DNA of 64,000 bases from JANJUB01 sp964586225. GTDB taxonomy: Bacteria > Armatimonadota > Fimbriimonadia > Fimbriimonadales > Fimbriimonadaceae. The DNA lies in assembly GCA_964586225.1 (NCBI GenBank), contig CAZPHD010000003.1, positions 99,463 to 163,462 on the forward strand, written 5' to 3'. Positions 25,778 to 33,763 of the stretch are shown here, in pieces. How positions within the stretch are numbered: the first letter of the stretch is position 1; each line of letters opens with the position of its first letter. A program made the translations under genes and the position numbers. The notes beneath the pieces were generated by a model. That model was given only the letters and a program-made list of their open reading frames with translations. It ran no database searches and was not told where the DNA came from.

Positions 25778-25838
25778 GGTGGTTCCGGCGTCCTGCCGGA
25801 CGAGCGAGGCCGAGGTTCGCCGGGACGGCGAAACCACC
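25778..25838. repeat. Cloverleaf-like palindromic intergenic element
   Basis: An outer stem GGTGGTT (25778-25784) pairs with AACCACC (25832-25838). Inside are two perfect hairpins: CCGGC/GCCGG (25785-25799, loop GTCCT) and TTCGCCG/CGGCGAA (25816-25832, loop GGA). Such three-way palindromes between genes are typical of REP/MITE-like elements. It lies between rimO and the rhomboid gene and could also act in the mRNA. Confidence 0.65.
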
Positions 25839-25848
25839 TGCGAAACCA

Positions 25849-27240
25849 CTACTGCGGAGCGCGAGGGCCCGCCATCCGTAGCGGCATCATTTTGCGGGGC
25901 GCAGCCTGAACGCCCTCTAGGCTCCCGTAGAGGTCGTAAGGCTCGGCGTCTTCGACCAGAACCTTGACGATGCTCCCGAGTTCTGCTTCCCCACGCGCGA
26001 ACACCAAACCATCGATCTCCGGCGCGTCGCGGAACGACCTACCCACCACCCAGCCATCGCGCTGTTCCTCCACCAACACCGGCAACTCGCGACCAATCCA
26101 TGTCCGATTGACCTCGTGCGAAAGCAGTTGCTGCCTGCGCATCAGCCGGTCGAAACGCTCGTTCTTGACCTTCGTCGACACTTGGTCGGGCATATCGTGG
26201 CTGGGCGTGCCGGGCTCGCGACTGAACTTAAACGCGCCGACCCGATCGAGCTTGGCGGCTTCAATAAAGTCGAGCACGGCTTGGAACTCCTCGTCGGTCT
26301 CGCCGGGGAATCCGACGATGAACGTCGTCCGGATCGCCACTTCGGGGATCGAAGTCCGCACTTTCTCGAACAGCCGCAGATATCGCTCGCCATCCCACGG
26401 CCGTTTCATGCGGCGCAGCGTGTCGGGGTGGGCATGCTGCAACGGGATGTCGATGTACGGCAGCACCTTGGGCAGCGTCGCCATCGCCTCGATGACCTCA
26501 TCGGTGAGCCGGTTCGGATAGAAGTAGAGGATCCGAATCCACTCAATGCCATCCACCGCATTCAGCTCGCGCAAGAGTCTAGGCAATGTGAACTCGCGGT
26601 AGAGGTCATAGCCGTATTGGGTGACGTCTTGCGCGATGAGGTTGATCTCTCTGCATCCCGTCTTGGCGAGCTGCCGAGCCTCAGCCACGACGCGCTCGAT
26701 CGGCTTGCTGTCGTGCTTGCCGCGGAAGCTGGGGATGGTGCAGAACGTGCACTGGTGGTCGCACCCTTCGCTGACCTTCAGGTAGGCGCTCCACGGCTTG
26801 CCGGTGCGGGCGCGGGTCTCGACATCGGCCCACAGGTGCTGCGGCGGCGTGAGATCCAGGGTCGGCTGGCGGCGTTCGATCGTGGCTTGGACGATGTCGT
26901 TGAAGCGGCTCATCTGCCCGACACCGACGTAGGCATCCGCGCCCGGAGCCAGCCGCTCGAGTTCGGCACCGAGGCGTTGGGCGAGGCATCCGGCGACGAT
27001 CACGCGTCCGGTTCGACCCGCTTTGCGCTCGCGGAGGGCTTCCTTGATCGCACGCAGGCTCTCTTCTTTGGCCGATTCGAGGANNNNNNNNNNGGTGTTG
27101 ATGATGGTGACGTCGGTCTTTTTCGCGCTGCCGTCGACGCTGTAGCCGCCTTGGTCGAGAACGCCCGCGATTTCTTCGCTGTCGACCTCGTTCTTCGCGC
27201 ACCCAAGGGTCACGATGCGGATTTTGGGGGCGTCGGCCAT
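25849..27240 (-). CDS. rimO: Ribosomal protein S12 methylthiotransferase RimO (interrupted by an N run)
   Basis: A radical SAM enzyme that methylthiolates an Asp of ribosomal protein S12. It has an N-terminal UPF0004 domain (VTLGCAKNEVDSEE; GCLAQR), a radical SAM cluster CDHQCTFC, and a C-terminal TRAM domain with RDAPEIDGLVF, which is typical of RimO rather than MiaB. The second cluster Cys, expected in NTCGF, falls in the N run at 27084-27093. The frame is kept across it. If the true text is NTCGFLESAKEES, only 7 bases are missing, not 10. Confidence 0.92.
   Translation of the reverse strand: MADAPKIRIVTLGCAKNEVDSEEIAGVLDQGGYSVDGSAKKTDVTIINTXXXXLESAKEESLRAIKEALRERKAGRTGRVIVAGCLAQRLGAELERLAPGADAYVGVGQMSRFNDIVQATIERRQPTLDLTPPQHLWADVETRARTGKPWSAYLKVSEGCDHQCTFCTIPSFRGKHDSKPIERVVAEARQLAKTGCREINLIAQDVTQYGYDLYREFTLPRLLRELNAVDGIEWIRILYFYPNRLTDEVIEAMATLPKVLPYIDIPLQHAHPDTLRRMKRPWDGERYLRLFEKVRTSIPEVAIRTTFIVGFPGETDEEFQAVLDFIEAAKLDRVGAFKFSREPGTPSHDMPDQVSTKVKNERFDRLMRRQQLLSHEVNRTWIGRELPVLVEEQRDGWVVGRSFRDAPEIDGLVFARGEAELGSIVKVLVEDAEPYDLYGSLEGVQAAPRKMMPLRMAGPRAPQ
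27084..27093. other. Assembly gap (10 N) inside rimO
   Basis: Ten undetermined bases of probably arbitrary length. They hide the conserved Cys of the UPF0004 domain. Family alignment suggests 7 bases are really missing. Confidence 0.95.
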
Positions 27241-27318
27241 AGGTTCTATTGTGGCTTGGCAGGGCGATGCTCTGTCATCGCCAGTTACGCGTGGTTGCGA
27301 CGGAGCGCAACCCTCCCG

Positions 27319-29520
27319 CTAATCCGGGCCGGCGAAGGGATCGTCGTCGTCTTCCAGCAAGTCGCGCCGAATCCCTGCGCCCGCGGGGGCGGCGTTCCGA
27401 CCAAACAACGCCTCCGCCTCGTAGGCATCCACCAGCACTTCGCGGGGACGAGGGCCGTCTCGCGGACCGACGATGCTGCGCTCCTCCATCATGTCGAGCA
27501 GGCGCGAGGCTCGCTGGAAGCCAATCGAGAACCGGCGCTGGAGCATCGACGTGGATGCTTGGCCACGCTCGGCCACAAACAGCACCGCTTCTTCCCAAAG
27601 CGGATCATTCTCGTCGTTGTCGCCGTCGCCTCCGCGCTCGCCACGGTTTGCGGCTTCGACGATCGGCTGCAGCACGTAGGTCGGCCGCTCCTGCTTCCGC
27701 CAAAACTCGCAAACGCTTTCGATCTCCTTCTCCGAGACGTAGCACCCCTGGATGCGCATCGGCTTCGAAGCATCGATCGGCATGTACAGCATGTCGCCGC
27801 GCCCGATGAGGTCTTCCGCCCCCTTGCTATCGAGAATGGTGCGCGAGTCCACTTGGGCCGACACCGCGAAGGCGACGCGCGAAGGAATGTTTGCCTTGAT
27901 CGTGCCGGTGATGACGTCGACCGACGGACGCTGGGTGGCGATCACCAAGTGAATTCCGACGGCGCGGGCCAGCTGGGCAAGGCGCACGATCGAAGTTTCG
28001 ACTTCGGCCCGTGCCTGAATCATGAGGTCAGCGAGCTCGTCGATCACGACCACGATGTACGGCATCCGATCCTGGAAGCTGGCCTTCGCGTTCCAGCCGT
28101 CGATGTTGCGGACGCCGTGTTCGCTCAGCAGGTCGTAACGGCGGTCCATCTCGCGCCACACGGCCCGGAGTACGCCTGGGGCCTCTTTAACGTCCTTGAT
28201 GACCGGGCAAAGCAGGTGCGGGATGCTATCAAACAGGGCAAGTTCCACGCGCTTCGGATCGATCATGACGAACTTGAGATCCTTCGGCGTGTTGCGCATG
28301 AGCAAGCTCATGATGATGCTCGCCAGGCCGATACTCTTCCCGCTGTTCGTCGCGCCGCCGATGAGCATATGGGGCATGCGCGTGAGGTCGGCGTAGCGAT
28401 TGACACCGGAAACGTCCTGCCCCAGGCCGACGATCAGCCGCGAGGGATTGTCCATGAACTCGCGGTTGTCAAGCGTTTCGCGCAAAGCGACCATCGTGGG
28501 CGTCGAGTTCGGAACTTCGACACCGATGGCGGCCTTGCCGGGGATCGGCGCTTCGACCCGCACATGCGACGCGGCGAGGTTCATGGCAATGTTGTCGGCG
28601 AGGGCGGTGATTCGCGCGACGCGGATACCGGGGCCGAGCTGGATTTCAAACCGGGTGACGGTAGGGCCGGTGGCGATCTCGACGACGTTGGCGTCCACAC
28701 CGAACTCCTCGAGCGTCGATTCGAGCGTCTCGATGTTGGCTTGGATTTCCTGGGCGGTGCGCTTGGGCTTGGCTTTGGGTTCCGCCAGCAAGGACATCGG
28801 CGGCAGTTGATAGCCTTCCTTCGGGCCAAGCGATTCGACGGCGGTGGGGACCGCCGGGCTGGTGTCGCGGACGACGGGTTTCAGCTTGGGGCGGGCGGGC
28901 TCAGGGAGCGGATCGGCGTCAGCAACTTCAACGACGGCGCGCGTGCGTTCGGGTTTGGGCTGCCGGGGTGACACGGCGCGCTGTTCGCGGGCGTCCGAGG
29001 CCTTGACCTTGGCGTGCTTCATCAGGTGGAAGAGGGGCATCCGAACGCAGAGCACGAGCCCAATGATTCCCAGCGCGCCCAGGCCCACATACTTCGCCGC
29101 GCCAAGGGTCAGATCGAAGAACCAACCGATGATCGCGCCGATATAGCCCCCGGACGCGCCGACGATGTCGAGATCGAAGAAATCTCCGGCCCGGTCGCGG
29201 GCCAAGATGCCCAGAATCGCCACAAAGATGACGGCGAGGCCGATGCCGAAGTGCGTGACCTCAAGCTTCCGTTTGCCCGTGAGCAAGCCCCAGCCGAGAA
29301 TGCCGAAAAAAATCGGCACGGTCCAAGACCCGCTACCAAACAGCGCGCGGAACCCATTCCCGATCGCCTGACCGACAACACCGGTGTGTTGGAAAATGAG
29401 CGAGAGCAAGGTTATGAGGGCAAGGGCGAATGCAACGACGGCAAGAATGTCATACAGTCGATGCGACAAATCCGGTTCGGAGCGCTTCCGAACCGCCGTA
29501 GGCTTGTGCGCGGCCTTCAT
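27319..29520 (-). CDS. ftsK: DNA translocase FtsK/SpoIIIE
   Basis: The 733-residue protein has four N-terminal membrane helices (about 25-190), a short proline/charged linker, and the RecA-like motor with Walker A GGATNSGKS and Walker B IVVVIDELADLM. A C-terminal winged-helix gamma domain (MLQRRFSIGFQRASRLLDMM) reads KOPS-like sites. It pumps chromosome DNA through the septum. The linker is short compared with E. coli FtsK and like that of SpoIIIE. Upstream on the minus strand TATAAT (+ 29565-29570) gives a leadered transcript. Confidence 0.95.
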   Translation of the reverse strand: MKAAHKPTAVRKRSEPDLSHRLYDILAVVAFALALITLLSLIFQHTGVVGQAIGNGFRALFGSGSWTVPIFFGILGWGLLTGKRKLEVTHFGIGLAVIFVAILGILARDRAGDFFDLDIVGASGGYIGAIIGWFFDLTLGAAKYVGLGALGIIGLVLCVRMPLFHLMKHAKVKASDAREQRAVSPRQPKPERTRAVVEVADADPLPEPARPKLKPVVRDTSPAVPTAVESLGPKEGYQLPPMSLLAEPKAKPKRTAQEIQANIETLESTLEEFGVDANVVEIATGPTVTRFEIQLGPGIRVARITALADNIAMNLAASHVRVEAPIPGKAAIGVEVPNSTPTMVALRETLDNREFMDNPSRLIVGLGQDVSGVNRYADLTRMPHMLIGGATNSGKSIGLASIIMSLLMRNTPKDLKFVMIDPKRVELALFDSIPHLLCPVIKDVKEAPGVLRAVWREMDRRYDLLSEHGVRNIDGWNAKASFQDRMPYIVVVIDELADLMIQARAEVETSIVRLAQLARAVGIHLVIATQRPSVDVITGTIKANIPSRVAFAVSAQVDSRTILDSKGAEDLIGRGDMLYMPIDASKPMRIQGCYVSEKEIESVCEFWRKQERPTYVLQPIVEAANRGERGGDGDNDENDPLWEEAVLFVAERGQASTSMLQRRFSIGFQRASRLLDMMEERSIVGPRDGPRPREVLVDAYEAEALFGRNAAPAGAGIRRDLLEDDDDPFAGPD

Positions 29521-29630
29521 CCGTGAGTCTCTTTTGTGAATCGCCGTCCTAGCGATTACGACGCATTATAGCCTTTGAACGATGCGTACTGGTAGAATCC
29601 GGGCGAGGAACTCAAGGATTTGAGGGTGAT

Positions 29631-30722
29631 ATGACCGATGCCAAGCCACTGAAGGTCCTGCAGGTCATTTCGAGTTCGACGACGTCGGGCGCGGAAAAGC
29701 ATGTTCTCCATTTGTCCCGCCGCTTGATTGAGCGGGGGCACACCGTTGAGATTGTTTGCCCGCCGGGTTGGTTGGGCGATCAATGTCGCAGCCTGCACAT
29801 TCCCGTCCACGAGATGGAAATGAAGGGCGCGGGGTGGTTTCGCACCACGGGCTTGTTGATGCGCCGCTTCCGCGCGGGTCAGTTCGACCTTGCCCACACG
29901 CATCTCACGCGGGCAACTTATTTCGGAGCGATCTCAGGTGCCCTTATGGGGAAGCCGGCAGTCGCCACCGTTCACATCGCCAATCACGACCAGGTCTACA
30001 AGCGGATGGCGCGGCGCCGCAACCGGCTCGTCGCCGTGAGCAACTACGTACGTGGCATGCTGCACGGGCGCGGAATCCCCGACAAGTACATCGACACCGT
30101 TTATAACGGCACCGACTTCATTGAGTTCGATCAGCACGACCCGCACTTGGTCCGACAGGAGTTTGGGCTGAGCGAGGACCGCAAGATCATCGGCCTTGTA
30201 GGTCGGGTTTGCCGCGAAAAGGGACATCTGCTTATGATCGAGGCGATGCGCGATGTGCTCAAAGAACATCCGACTGCGCACCTGATGTTCGTCGGGCGGC
30301 TGGAGAAGTATTTCGTCGATGAGTTCAACGAGGCGGTCGACTCGATGGGCATTCGTCCGAACCTGACGATGACTGGAGTGCGACACGATGTTCCGCGGTT
30401 GCTGGATGCGTTCGACTTCTCGACGATGCCTTCGCATCAGGAGACGTTTGGAATCGCCGCGATTGAGGCGATGGCGCGGGGGAAGGCCGTCGTCGCCTCG
30501 CGCATCGGTGGATTGCCTGAAGTGGTGCGCCACCAGCAGACGGGGCTGCTCGTTGATCTTCGCCCGCAAGAGCTGTCTGAGGCCGTGAGCTACTTGTTAG
30601 AGAACGAGTCGGAACGCGACCAGATGGGCGCCTTGGGGCGAACCATTGTGGAGCAGAAGTTCACGCTCAGCCACATGGTGGATCGCCTCGAAGCGGTGTA
30701 TCAGCGCGCCGCTCGATGCTAA
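29631..30722 (+). CDS. GT4-family glycosyltransferase
   Basis: A 363-residue GT-B enzyme. The N-terminal half has SSTTSGAEKHVLHLSRRL, the acceptor-side glycine loop. The C-terminal half has IIGLVGRVCREKGH and the nucleotide-sugar motif MPSHQETFGIAAIEAMARGK (the E-x7-E pattern). It transfers a sugar from a nucleotide sugar, probably to a lipid or polysaccharide. A strong Shine-Dalgarno, GAGGGTGAT, directly precedes ATG 29631, and TAGAAT lies at 29593-29598. The gene is divergent from ftsK. Confidence 0.88.
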   Translation: MTDAKPLKVLQVISSSTTSGAEKHVLHLSRRLIERGHTVEIVCPPGWLGDQCRSLHIPVHEMEMKGAGWFRTTGLLMRRFRAGQFDLAHTHLTRATYFGAISGALMGKPAVATVHIANHDQVYKRMARRRNRLVAVSNYVRGMLHGRGIPDKYIDTVYNGTDFIEFDQHDPHLVRQEFGLSEDRKIIGLVGRVCREKGHLLMIEAMRDVLKEHPTAHLMFVGRLEKYFVDEFNEAVDSMGIRPNLTMTGVRHDVPRLLDAFDFSTMPSHQETFGIAAIEAMARGKAVVASRIGGLPEVVRHQQTGLLVDLRPQELSEAVSYLLENESERDQMGALGRTIVEQKFTLSHMVDRLEAVYQRAARC

Positions 30723-30745
30723 GTCGACGTGTTCCCTCGAACTGC

Positions 30746-31717
30746 CTACCGCAGCGATTTCAGCGAGATGACCTCGCGGCTCGGCAACGTTCCCGACTCC
30801 GGACACGCGACGGTGAGAACCACCAACAGCTTGTCCTTCAATGCAACCTCGATCCGGGCCTTTCGCTTGACCGGTACGGTCAAGTTTTCGAAGCGATAGA
30901 TGCCGTCTTCGAGCACGGGTTCGGGGCCGCCCGTCTCCGGGATCCAGTCGTACGTCGTCTCGCGGGCCATGGCGGCGGGTGACATGTTCTTGGGCGCTTC
31001 TTTGAACTGGATGATCTCGACCTGAGCTACGTAGCCGTCAATCGTGAGAGAACTCTGGTAACGCCCCGCGTAGCTGTCTTTGACCAGTGCCGAAGGCGAC
31101 ACCTGGGCGGCGGTCGGCAACTTCCATGCGAAGGGCACACCCAGCAACGTGTAGTCGCCGGCTGAACCCACCAGCTTCACTGGCGCGACCGTCTCCTCGC
31201 CCTTCTTCAGTCGAAGGTTTCGGACCGCCTTCACAGCATTCGTAAACTCATCGCCCGCATTGAAGCAGAGCCAAGTCACCTCATAGGCCTTGTTCCCGAC
31301 GGTCGTCGCAGCCGAGACGTGGTAGGCGTTAACAAAGTTTGTGCCTGATCCCGGTGCACTCGCGCTACCGATCAGCACGGTCATCGGGTTGCCGTCAAGC
31401 GTCGTGTCTTCGGTCTTCATCAACTGCCCAGCAAAGCCTTTGCGTGTTCGGCTGTTCCGCTCGTGCAAGCGAATGACCTGCTCGGGAGTCGGCCGGTTCT
31501 GGAGTTTGTCAAGGTCGGTTACGACAACCGAAATGACCTGCGTTAGCCCAATCGCTCCGCCGGCGACCGACCTCACTTCGCCGGTGTAGGCCCTCGCGTG
31601 TGCTTCTGAACTGGCGAGCGGCTTGAGTTCGACGGGGGAATCGAGAAGGACGCCTTCGATTTCACGGTCCGCAATGGGGTTAGCCAGAACAAGAAGAGCG
31701 AGGGCAGAAAGCATCAC
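30746..31717 (-). CDS. Secreted protein of unknown function, 323 aa
   Basis: The start MMLSALALLVLANPIA looks like a short signal peptide. The rest is soluble, with alternating strands and two similar halves: GEVRSVAGGAIGLTQVISVVV..., then SSLTIDGYVAQVEIIQF.... I do not recognise a family. It lies between a convergent glycosyltransferase gene and pyrD, 39 nt downstream of the pyrD stop, so it may be transcribed with pyrD. Confidence 0.65.
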   Translation of the reverse strand: MMLSALALLVLANPIADREIEGVLLDSPVELKPLASSEAHARAYTGEVRSVAGGAIGLTQVISVVVTDLDKLQNRPTPEQVIRLHERNSRTRKGFAGQLMKTEDTTLDGNPMTVLIGSASAPGSGTNFVNAYHVSAATTVGNKAYEVTWLCFNAGDEFTNAVKAVRNLRLKKGEETVAPVKLVGSAGDYTLLGVPFAWKLPTAAQVSPSALVKDSYAGRYQSSLTIDGYVAQVEIIQFKEAPKNMSPAAMARETTYDWIPETGGPEPVLEDGIYRFENLTVPVKRKARIEVALKDKLLVVLTVACPESGTLPSREVISLKSLR

Positions 31718-31756
31718 CCGATAGACGTGGTCAGGCTCTGCAGTGCTTCACGCAAT

Positions 31757-32725
31757 CTAGGCGAGTTCGCTGAGAAGATCGGCGATGAAGTCGGGGCCAC
31801 CGTAAACCCAGCCCGAATACACCTGAATGAGGTCGGCGCCTGCTGCCAAACGTTGTGCGGCGTCCCACCCATTCATGATGCCACCCACGCCGATCAGCAT
31901 CATGTCGTCCGGTAGCTTCGCTTTAAGCTTACGGGTCATTTCTAGGGCAAGGCACGTGAGGGGACCGCCGGAAAGACCACCGGCTTCCTTCGACTCAACT
32001 CCGGGGCGCTGAAGCGTGGTGTTGGTGGCGATAACTCCGGTCAGCCGCGCTTCTTGCGATACGGCTACCACGTCGTCGACGGCCTCGTCAGTCAAGTCCG
32101 GGGCAATCTTGACGAAGAGGGGCACATGCGCGTCGAGCTCGCGCAAACCAAGCAAGATACGGCGCAGGGGTTCGCGGTCCTGGAGCGTGCGTAGGCCAGG
32201 GGTGTTGGGGGATGACACATTGACGACGACGTAGTCGGCCATGGGTCGGAGCCGCTCAAAGCTGTACGCGTAGTCGGAAGCCGCATCGTCAAGCGGCGTG
32301 ATCTTCGACTTGCCGAGGTTGACGCCCAGGGGAATCGTGCCTCGCCTTTGGGCAAGCCGCTCCGCGACCACATCGGCGCCGTCGTTGTTGAAGCCCATGC
32401 GGTTGATGATCGCGCGATGCTGAGGAAGCCTGAAGAGCCGAGGGCGCGGATTCCCCGCCTGGGCGTGCCGCGTGACCGTTCCGATCTCAACGAATCCGAA
32501 GCCGAAGTCCGCCCAACGGTCAACGGCAATGGCGTTCTTGTCGAATCCTGCCGCGAGGCCGATCGGGTTGGCGAGCTCACGCCCAAACGCCCGGATCCGA
32601 AGTTTGGGATCGTCGTGTCGACGGCCGCTGACCCATCCGTGCGCGATCGCCTCAAGCCCGCGCTCGTGAATGGTCTCCGCGTCGAACGCAAAGAGGATCG
32701 GCTTGACGAGGTCATACCAGCTCAC
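31757..32725 (-). CDS. pyrD: Dihydroorotate dehydrogenase, class 2 (quinone)
   Basis: A 322-residue FMN enzyme of pyrimidine synthesis that oxidises dihydroorotate to orotate with quinone. Motifs include GLAAGFDKN, EIGTVT, RLPQHRAIINRMGFNN, GVNLGKSK, NVSSPNTPGLR (catalytic Ser), TNTT, GGLSG and YSGWVYGGP. The N-terminal WYDLVKPILFAFDAE helix pair marks class 2, which binds the membrane. The start is GTG 32725, with CATAAT ending six bases before it. The longer frame upstream runs antisense through the structured RNA region. Confidence 0.93.
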   Translation of the reverse strand: MSWYDLVKPILFAFDAETIHERGLEAIAHGWVSGRRHDDPKLRIRAFGRELANPIGLAAGFDKNAIAVDRWADFGFGFVEIGTVTRHAQAGNPRPRLFRLPQHRAIINRMGFNNDGADVVAERLAQRRGTIPLGVNLGKSKITPLDDAASDYAYSFERLRPMADYVVVNVSSPNTPGLRTLQDREPLRRILLGLRELDAHVPLFVKIAPDLTDEAVDDVVAVSQEARLTGVIATNTTLQRPGVESKEAGGLSGGPLTCLALEMTRKLKAKLPDDMMLIGVGGIMNGWDAAQRLAAGADLIQVYSGWVYGGPDFIADLLSELA

Positions 32726-32731
32726 GGGATG

Positions 32732-32737
32732 ATTATG
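32732..32737 (-). promoter_or_regulatory. pyrD leaderless -10 box
   Basis: CATAAT on the minus strand ends six bases before the pyrD GTG start, with no Shine-Dalgarno sequence. Transcription would start at the GTG. Confidence 0.5.
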
Positions 32738-32832
32738 AGGGGTCGGCCCCGCCCTGGGTGACCGACCAGCAGGCTCAAACTGGGCCTTTGGACCTAGAGC
32801 ACCGAACCGCGACCGCCTTGCATCGTCTAGTT

Positions 32833-33667
32833 GCTTCCGTGCCGAATGCACGCCTTCGGGCGAGCAGGAGGTTCGGGCTGGGGCATGGCCCAGGTTAAGG
32901 ATAAACCGTGGCAACACGGCCAAAGGATCGGAAGCCCAATCTCCGGTCGCTCTATGAGGAGACCGCTATGCAAGCTGAGGCTCGTCGTGCTTCGTTCCTT
33001 GAACGGGGCTGAACCGGAAAGCTGAAGTTGAGGGTCGACGGCGAGTGCTGAGATCCGCATCAGGGTGGCCCCTGATAAGACTTCCGCCAAAGGCTGAGGG
33101 GTGAGAGCCGAAGAGTAGGAAGTTTGGTGCGACCGGTCCGTCGGAAGCGCTGGTTTCCAGTCTCGCGGGTTGCGGGCATCCGTTGGTGGATGTACGTCGT
33201 CCGGGAAGACCGTCTGGTACCCGCGGAACGGGGAAGGACAGGGTGGCGTGGCGCATTTTGGGTCTAACAAGGCTCGGAACGCCGGACCGCACGCGTCATT
33301 CAGGGCAAGCGAATAGCTCAACGGTAGAGCTTCAGACTCATCATCTGAGGGTTCGAGGTTCAAATCCTCGGTCGTTATCCAGCGAAAGCTGCGGTCCGTA
33401 CAGGTGTGAAAGCAGCCTGTTTCCCTTGGCTTCGGCCAGAAGGGAGCGTGGAGGATCTCGCAAGGTCCTCGACGTAGTGTTGAGGAAGTTGGGTGAGCCC
33501 TTAGCGGGGCTCTAACGGAGCCGCAAGCTTCGACCTAGCGGAAACAGCATAACAAGCCTGTGCGAAAGAGGGAGCCGATCCTCTGTAAACCGACGGCGGC
33601 TGAGGCGCTTGTCTGGTCACGGGGTAACCCGGGTCAGGCGGACAACGTGGGGAATCGATAATCCCAC
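32833..33667 (+). ncRNA. Large structured RNA of about 835 nt with embedded tRNA-like domain (GOLLD/ROOL-like candidate)
   Basis: The 1-kb gap between pyrD and typA has no credible gene but many hairpins. A 7-bp helix GCTTCCG/CGGAAGC (32833-32839/32929-32935) encloses CTGGG/CCCAG (32878/32889) and CCGTG-GCAA-CACGG (32906-32919). Further on are ATCAGGG/CCCTGAT (33059/33070), CAGC-GAAA-GCTG (33380-33391), GGC-TTCG-GCC (33428-33437), GAGGA/TCCTC over GCAA (33451-33470), GAGCCC/GGGCTC (33495/33507), CGGG-GTAA-CCCG (33620-33631) and GTGGG/CCCAC (33647/33663). GNRA and UUCG loops appear only on the + strand, which fixes the RNA strand. No tmRNA tag or RNase P core is present. Ends are approximate. 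Confidence 0.7.
33307..33377 (+). tRNA. tRNA-like domain with anticodon CAU inside the large RNA
   Basis: D arm GCTC-AACGGTA-GAGC (33316-33330), anticodon arm TCAGA-CTCATCA-TCTGA (33332-33348, anticodon CAT), variable loop GGGTT, T arm CGAGG-TTCAAAT-CCTCG (33354-33370). The invariant T8, GG of the D loop, T33, TTC and A58 are present. The acceptor is weak: only 33308-33312 pair with 33372-33376 (AGCGA/TCGTT), its end pairs are A.A and A.G, and no CCA is encoded. It may be a working Met/Ile-type tRNA or a structural module of the host RNA. Confidence 0.6.
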
Positions 33668-33750
33668 CAGAGAGTGACCACGCACCAAATCGAGTCTAAG
33701 TTTGGCGCAATCCCCATATCGGGTCCCAAGGGCTGAACACCCCCTGCCGG

Positions 33751-33756
33751 TACAAT
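33751..33756 (+). promoter_or_regulatory. typA leaderless -10 box
   Basis: TACAAT ends seven bases before the typA ATG at 33764; no Shine-Dalgarno sequence lies between them. Confidence 0.5.
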
Positions 33757-33763
33757 CTACTTT

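Noticed and set aside
26116..28971. 951-codon + strand open frame across rimO and ftsK
   Set aside because: Antisense to two well-conserved genes; its sequence is an arginine/aspartate-rich shadow with no domain, and it crosses the N run.
30974..31717. Second member of the GG-protein/E1 theme (looked for other C-terminal Gly-Gly proteins)
   Set aside because: Other products ending in GG (e.g. the PpiC-like protein and the thioredoxin-TPR protein) lack a beta-grasp pattern and have no E1 neighbour; coincidence is likely.
33183..33515. 110-codon + strand frame and a 178-codon minus frame (32827-33363) in the pyrD-typA gap
   Set aside because: They run through the tRNA-like fold and GNRA hairpins; no start signal or protein-like composition.
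32833..33667. tmRNA (ssrA)
   Set aside because: The tRNA part has a complete anticodon arm, and no tag frame ending in an ALAA-like peptide was found; length is more than twice the usual.
32833..33667. RNase P RNA
   Set aside because: The conserved GAGGAAAGTCC and ACAGAA core segments are absent.
32833..33667. Group I or II intron interrupting a tRNA
   Set aside because: The tRNA is contiguous. No domain V-like hairpin with AGC/GAAA, no P/Q/R/S core and no intron-encoded protein were seen.
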